From: Microbacterium sp. | GTDB taxonomy: Bacteria > Actinomycetota > Actinomycetes > Actinomycetales > Microbacteriaceae | Length of the DNA stretch: 9,556 nucleotides | Direction of reading: 5' to 3' | NCBI GenBank assembly: GCA_031286555.1 | Contig: JAITUD010000012.1 | Location: 1-9,556 of the forward strand | In this document: one piece after another, positions 7,662 to 9,556 of the stretch | Layout: every line of letters starts with the position of its first letter | Position numbering within the stretch: the stretch's first letter is position 1 | The notes under the pieces: generated by a model | Database searches by the model: none | Told to the model about the DNA's origin: nothing | The model's input: only the letters and a program-made list of their open reading frames with translations | Position numbers and translations under genes: made by a program

Positions 7662-8377
7662 GCCCGTGCCGTGAGGATTGCGTCGGCGCTCTCGCGCCGA
7701 CTCTCGTCGACGATGCGGCCGTCGCGCAGGAACACGATGCGGTCCGCCCAGGCGGCATGGCGCGCCTCATGGGTGACGAGGATGCCGGCCGCCCCCGCGT
7801 CGATGCGGCCGCGAAGGGTGCGCATCACCTGCTCGCCCGTGACCGAGTCGAGTGCGCCGGTCGGCTCGTCGGCGAGGATGAGGCGCCGGCCGCCGACGAT
7901 CGCCCTGGCGATCGCCACGCGCTGCTGCTGTCCTCCGGAGAGATCATCGGGATACGCCCCGCCCCGGTCGTCCAGTCCTACCAGGGACAGCGCGTCCTTG
8001 CCTGCGCGCCGGATCGCCCGCCTGCTGATGCCGTCCAGTTCGAGCGGCAGGGTGACGTTCTCGAGCGCGGTGAGCGTGGGCACGAGGTTGTAGTCCTGGA
8101 ACACGAATCCGACAGACCGGCGCCGCAGCGCGGCGAGCTCGTCCGGCTTCGCGGTGCTGAGGTGCTCGCCGTCGATGACGACTTCGCCGGCGGTCGGCGC
8201 CTGCAGCCCGCCGGCGATCGACAGCAGCGTGGACTTGCCCGATCCGGAGGCGCCCATCACGGCGACGAGCTCCCCGGGACGCACCTCGAGGTCGATGCCG
8301 CTCAGCGCGGAGACCGCGAGCGCGCCCGCGCCGTACTGCTGGGAGACTCCGACCAGGCGGAGCACCGCGGCGGTCAT
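7658..8377 (-). CDS. ABC transporter ATP-binding protein (MacB/LolD type)
   Basis: This is a 239-residue nucleotide-binding subunit with all expected motifs intact. Walker A is GASGSGKST at 42-50 (K48, S49), the Q-loop is FQDYN with Q94, the signature is LSGGQQQR at 146-153, Walker B is LILADE at 166-171 with catalytic E171, the D-loop is ALD at 175-177, and the switch is H203. The FQDYNLVPTLTALENVTLPL segment (93-112) is typical of the MacB/LolD/FtsE group that pairs with FtsX-like permeases. The start ATG overlaps the padR stop (8374-8377) and has GAAGG 7 bases upstream inside padR. The stop overlaps the permease start. It should work as a dimer under the permease at the inner face of the membrane, powering it by ATP hydrolysis. 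Confidence 0.97.
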   Translation of the reverse strand: MTAAVLRLVGVSQQYGAGALAVSALSGIDLEVRPGELVAVMGASGSGKSTLLSIAGGLQAPTAGEVVIDGEHLSTAKPDELAALRRRSVGFVFQDYNLVPTLTALENVTLPLELDGISRRAIRRAGKDALSLVGLDDRGGAYPDDLSGGQQQRVAIARAIVGGRRLILADEPTGALDSVTGEQVMRTLRGRIDAGAAGILVTHEARHAAWADRIVFLRDGRIVDESRRESADAILTARA

Positions 8378-8967
8378 GCCCGGGCCTTCGCGGGGCGGCC
8401 GCGTTTGGGGCGTTCGGTCGACAGCGCGAGTTCGAGCGCGTGCTGCGGATGCTGCGCGAGCCGCTGCTCGGAGTGGTCCAGCCAGCGCACTTCGGCCTCG
8501 GCGGCGAAGATCATCGAGTCGACGACCAGCGACCAGGCGAGGTCCTCGGGTCCGTTCGGATCCGCCCCCGCGTACTTCGCGCGGTTCAGCTCCTGCAGCT
8601 GTGCGAGGGAGGCCCGGCGCTGAGTCTGGATGACTGCGGTCACATCGACACCGGGCAGCGTCGCGGCCACGGCGAGCTTGATGGCGAGCTCGTCACGGGT
8701 GCCCTGCGCGCGCTCGACGGGGGAGCCCAGCCAGTCCGTCACGGCCGCGTGCCCGGCATCCGTGATCACGTAGTAGACGTGCCCCTCGTCGTCGACGTCA
8801 CCCTTGGCGACGAGGCCGTCCCGTTCGAGCCGCTCCAGCGTGTTGTAGATCTGGCCGACGTTCAGCGGCCAGGTCGACCCGGTGCGCCGATCGAACTCGG
8901 AGCGCAGCTGATAGCCGTAGCACGGTCCTTGATCGAGGATGGCGAGCAGACTCTGGCGGACGGACAT
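8374..8967 (-). CDS. PadR-family transcriptional regulator with AT-hook-like C-terminal tail
   Basis: This is a 197-residue repressor-type protein and the first gene of the ABC operon. The PadR winged helix is at about 1-85: SVRQSLLAILDQGPCYGYQL, then the recognition area VGQIYNTLERLERDGLV (37-53) and the wing HVYYVITDAG (63-72). A Vir_C-like helical dimerisation region follows (about 90-172). The tail ends ERPKRGRPAKARA. RPKRGRPAK (186-194) matches the AT-hook core (GRP flanked by Arg/Lys and Pro), which normally binds the minor groove of AT-rich DNA. The start at 8967 was chosen because PadR proteins begin at this point and GGAG lies 4 bases upstream. Longer starts (9012, 9078) would run through the operator. 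Its position, overlapping the ATPase start by ATGA, suggests that it senses the transporter substrate and controls its own operon. Confidence 0.95.
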   Translation of the reverse strand: MSVRQSLLAILDQGPCYGYQLRSEFDRRTGSTWPLNVGQIYNTLERLERDGLVAKGDVDDEGHVYYVITDAGHAAVTDWLGSPVERAQGTRDELAIKLAVAATLPGVDVTAVIQTQRRASLAQLQELNRAKYAGADPNGPEDLAWSLVVDSMIFAAEAEVRWLDHSEQRLAQHPQHALELALSTERPKRGRPAKARA

Positions 8968-8994
8968 GGCGCTCCGATCGATTGCCGATATTGC

Positions 8995-9022
8995 ATTTCT
9001 GAGTATATGCATACTCGGAAAT
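8995..9022. promoter_or_regulatory. Dyad operator candidate, probable PadR binding site
   Basis: Outer arms ATTTC (8995-8999) and GAAAT (9018-9022), and inner arms GAGTAT (9001-9006) and ATACTC (9011-9016), are all perfect inverted pairs around one centre. Eleven of 14 possible pairs match, and the T9000-G9017 pair is a wobble. The surrounding 8981-9024 has 29 A/T in 44 bases, in striking contrast to the GC-rich genes. It covers the padR -10 box, as expected for autorepression. Binding by this PadR is inferred from position and symmetry. Confidence 0.6.
9002..9007 (-). promoter_or_regulatory. Probable -10 box of the padR-ABC operon
   Basis: On the - strand 9007-9002 reads TATACT, five of six matches to TATAAT. 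The predicted start is near 8995, giving a leader of about 28 bases before the padR ATG. I found no good -35 at 16-19 bases upstream, so the promoter may be weak or need help. The box lies inside the dyad at 8995-9022, so a protein bound there would block polymerase. Confidence 0.5.
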
Positions 9023-9101
9023 ATGCTCGCCGACAAGTGTCGAGGGTGTGTCCGGTCGCCGTCAGCGTTCGCATGCACAGGTAGCGCAAGTCACAGGCCG
9101 G

Positions 9102-9107
9102 TAACAT
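9102..9107 (+). promoter_or_regulatory. Possible -10 box of secA
   Basis: TAACAT fits the actinobacterial TANNNT pattern and would start transcription near 9114, about 50 bases before the secA GTG. No clear -35 is seen at 16-18 bases. A second candidate, TATGCT (9022-9027), lies at the edge of the PadR-type dyad and would give a leader of about 130 bases. A small stem with arms CGGCG (9121-9125) and CGCCG (9131-9135) lies in the leader. The 197-base gap 8968-9164 holds only these elements and the operator. Confidence 0.35.
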
Positions 9108-9164
9108 GACACGGTATGCCCGGCGCTGAACGCCGTCGGCACCCGAGACCCAAGGGAGACATCC

Positions 9165-9556
9165 GTGGCGAATCCTCTGGAGAAGCTGCTCCGCGCCGGT
9201 GAAGGTCGCATCCTTCGCCGCCTCAAGCAGGTCGCCAAGGCCGTGAACGAGCTCGAAGTGGACTTCGAGAAGCTCAGCGACGAAGAGCTGCGCAACGAGA
9301 CCACCGTGCTGCGTGAGCGCTACGAGAAGGGCGAGACCCTCGACCAGCTCATGCCCGAGGCGTTCGCGGCCGTCCGCGAGGCGGGTCGCCGCACCCTCGG
9401 CATGCGTGCCTACGACGTGCAGCTCATGGGCGGCGCGGCCCTGCACCTGGGCAACATCGCCGAGATGAAGACCGGTGAGGGCAAGACCCTGACCGCCGTG
9501 TTCGCGATGTACCTGAACGCGATCGCCGGCAAGGGCACGCACCTGGTCACCGTGAA
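9165..9556 (+). CDS. secA: Preprotein translocase ATPase SecA, N-terminal part (3' truncated by window)
   Basis: The first 130 codons of SecA are present, and the window ends two bases into the next codon. The product begins (M)ANPLEKLLRAGEGRILRRLK and continues through KLSDEELRNET (36-46) and EAFAAVREAGRRTLGMRAYDVQ (about 66-87). The sequence LMGGAALHLGNIAEMKTGEGKT then carries Walker A as GEGKT at 104-108, the same position as in other SecA proteins. SecA is the ATP-driven motor that pushes unfolded preproteins through SecYEG. The start is GTG at 9165 with GGGAG (9154-9158) 6 bases upstream. The gene is divergent from padR. Nothing is unusual in the visible part. It is most likely the housekeeping SecA1, because it lies beyond hpf and lpqB in the usual order. 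Confidence 0.96.
   Translation, partial: MANPLEKLLRAGEGRILRRLKQVAKAVNELEVDFEKLSDEELRNETTVLRERYEKGETLDQLMPEAFAAVREAGRRTLGMRAYDVQLMGGAALHLGNIAEMKTGEGKTLTAVFAMYLNAIAGKGTHLVTV

Noticed and set aside
6687..8093. Long + strand reading frame (468 codons) opposite the permease and ATPase
   Set aside because: The opposite strand encodes intact FtsX and ABC motifs; this frame has no recognisable domain.
8968..9078. Earlier ATG starts for padR (9012, 9078)
   Set aside because: The added residues would be encoded by the operator and promoter, and PadR proteins start at SVRQSLLAIL.

Overview
The window comes from a high-GC actinobacterium, most likely Microbacteriaceae and close to Microbacterium. The evidence is the GC-rich codon use, the mtrB-lpqB-comF-hpf-secA gene order, and an actinobacterial LpqB lipoprotein. 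The genus is inferred from protein resemblance and was not tested.

Left part (1-3475, + strand): the 3' end of mtrB (sensor kinase), overlapping lpqB (lipoprotein) by the ATGA junction; then a comF-type phosphoribosyltransferase; then a long-form ribosome hibernation factor hpf/raiA with its own promoter and a strong hairpin just after its stop codon. This is housekeeping: envelope and cell-cycle signalling (MtrAB-LpqB) followed by ribosome protection.

Middle part (3490-8967, - strand): a block reading against the flanking genes. In transcription order it is padR (8967-8374), an ABC ATPase (8377-7658) and a large double-FtsX permease (7661-4965). These three are tightly coupled by two ATGA overlaps. 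After 143 bases comes a separate coiled-coil gene (4821-3490) that resembles the C-terminal coil module of actinobacterial TPM-domain proteins but has no TPM domain. The likely logic is that PadR represses its own operon from an AT-rich dyad upstream of padR and that an unknown ligand releases it to produce the exporter or envelope ABC complex. The PadR ends in an AT-hook-like tail.

Right part (8968-9556): a 197-base divergent intergenic region shared by padR (-) and secA (+), then the first 130 codons of secA, cut by the window edge.

No rRNA, tRNA, CRISPR array, transposase or phage gene was seen. I do not see a clearly new system. The parts most worth a second look are the block lying between hpf and secA, the AT-hook PadR with its AT-rich operator, and the TPM-less coil protein.
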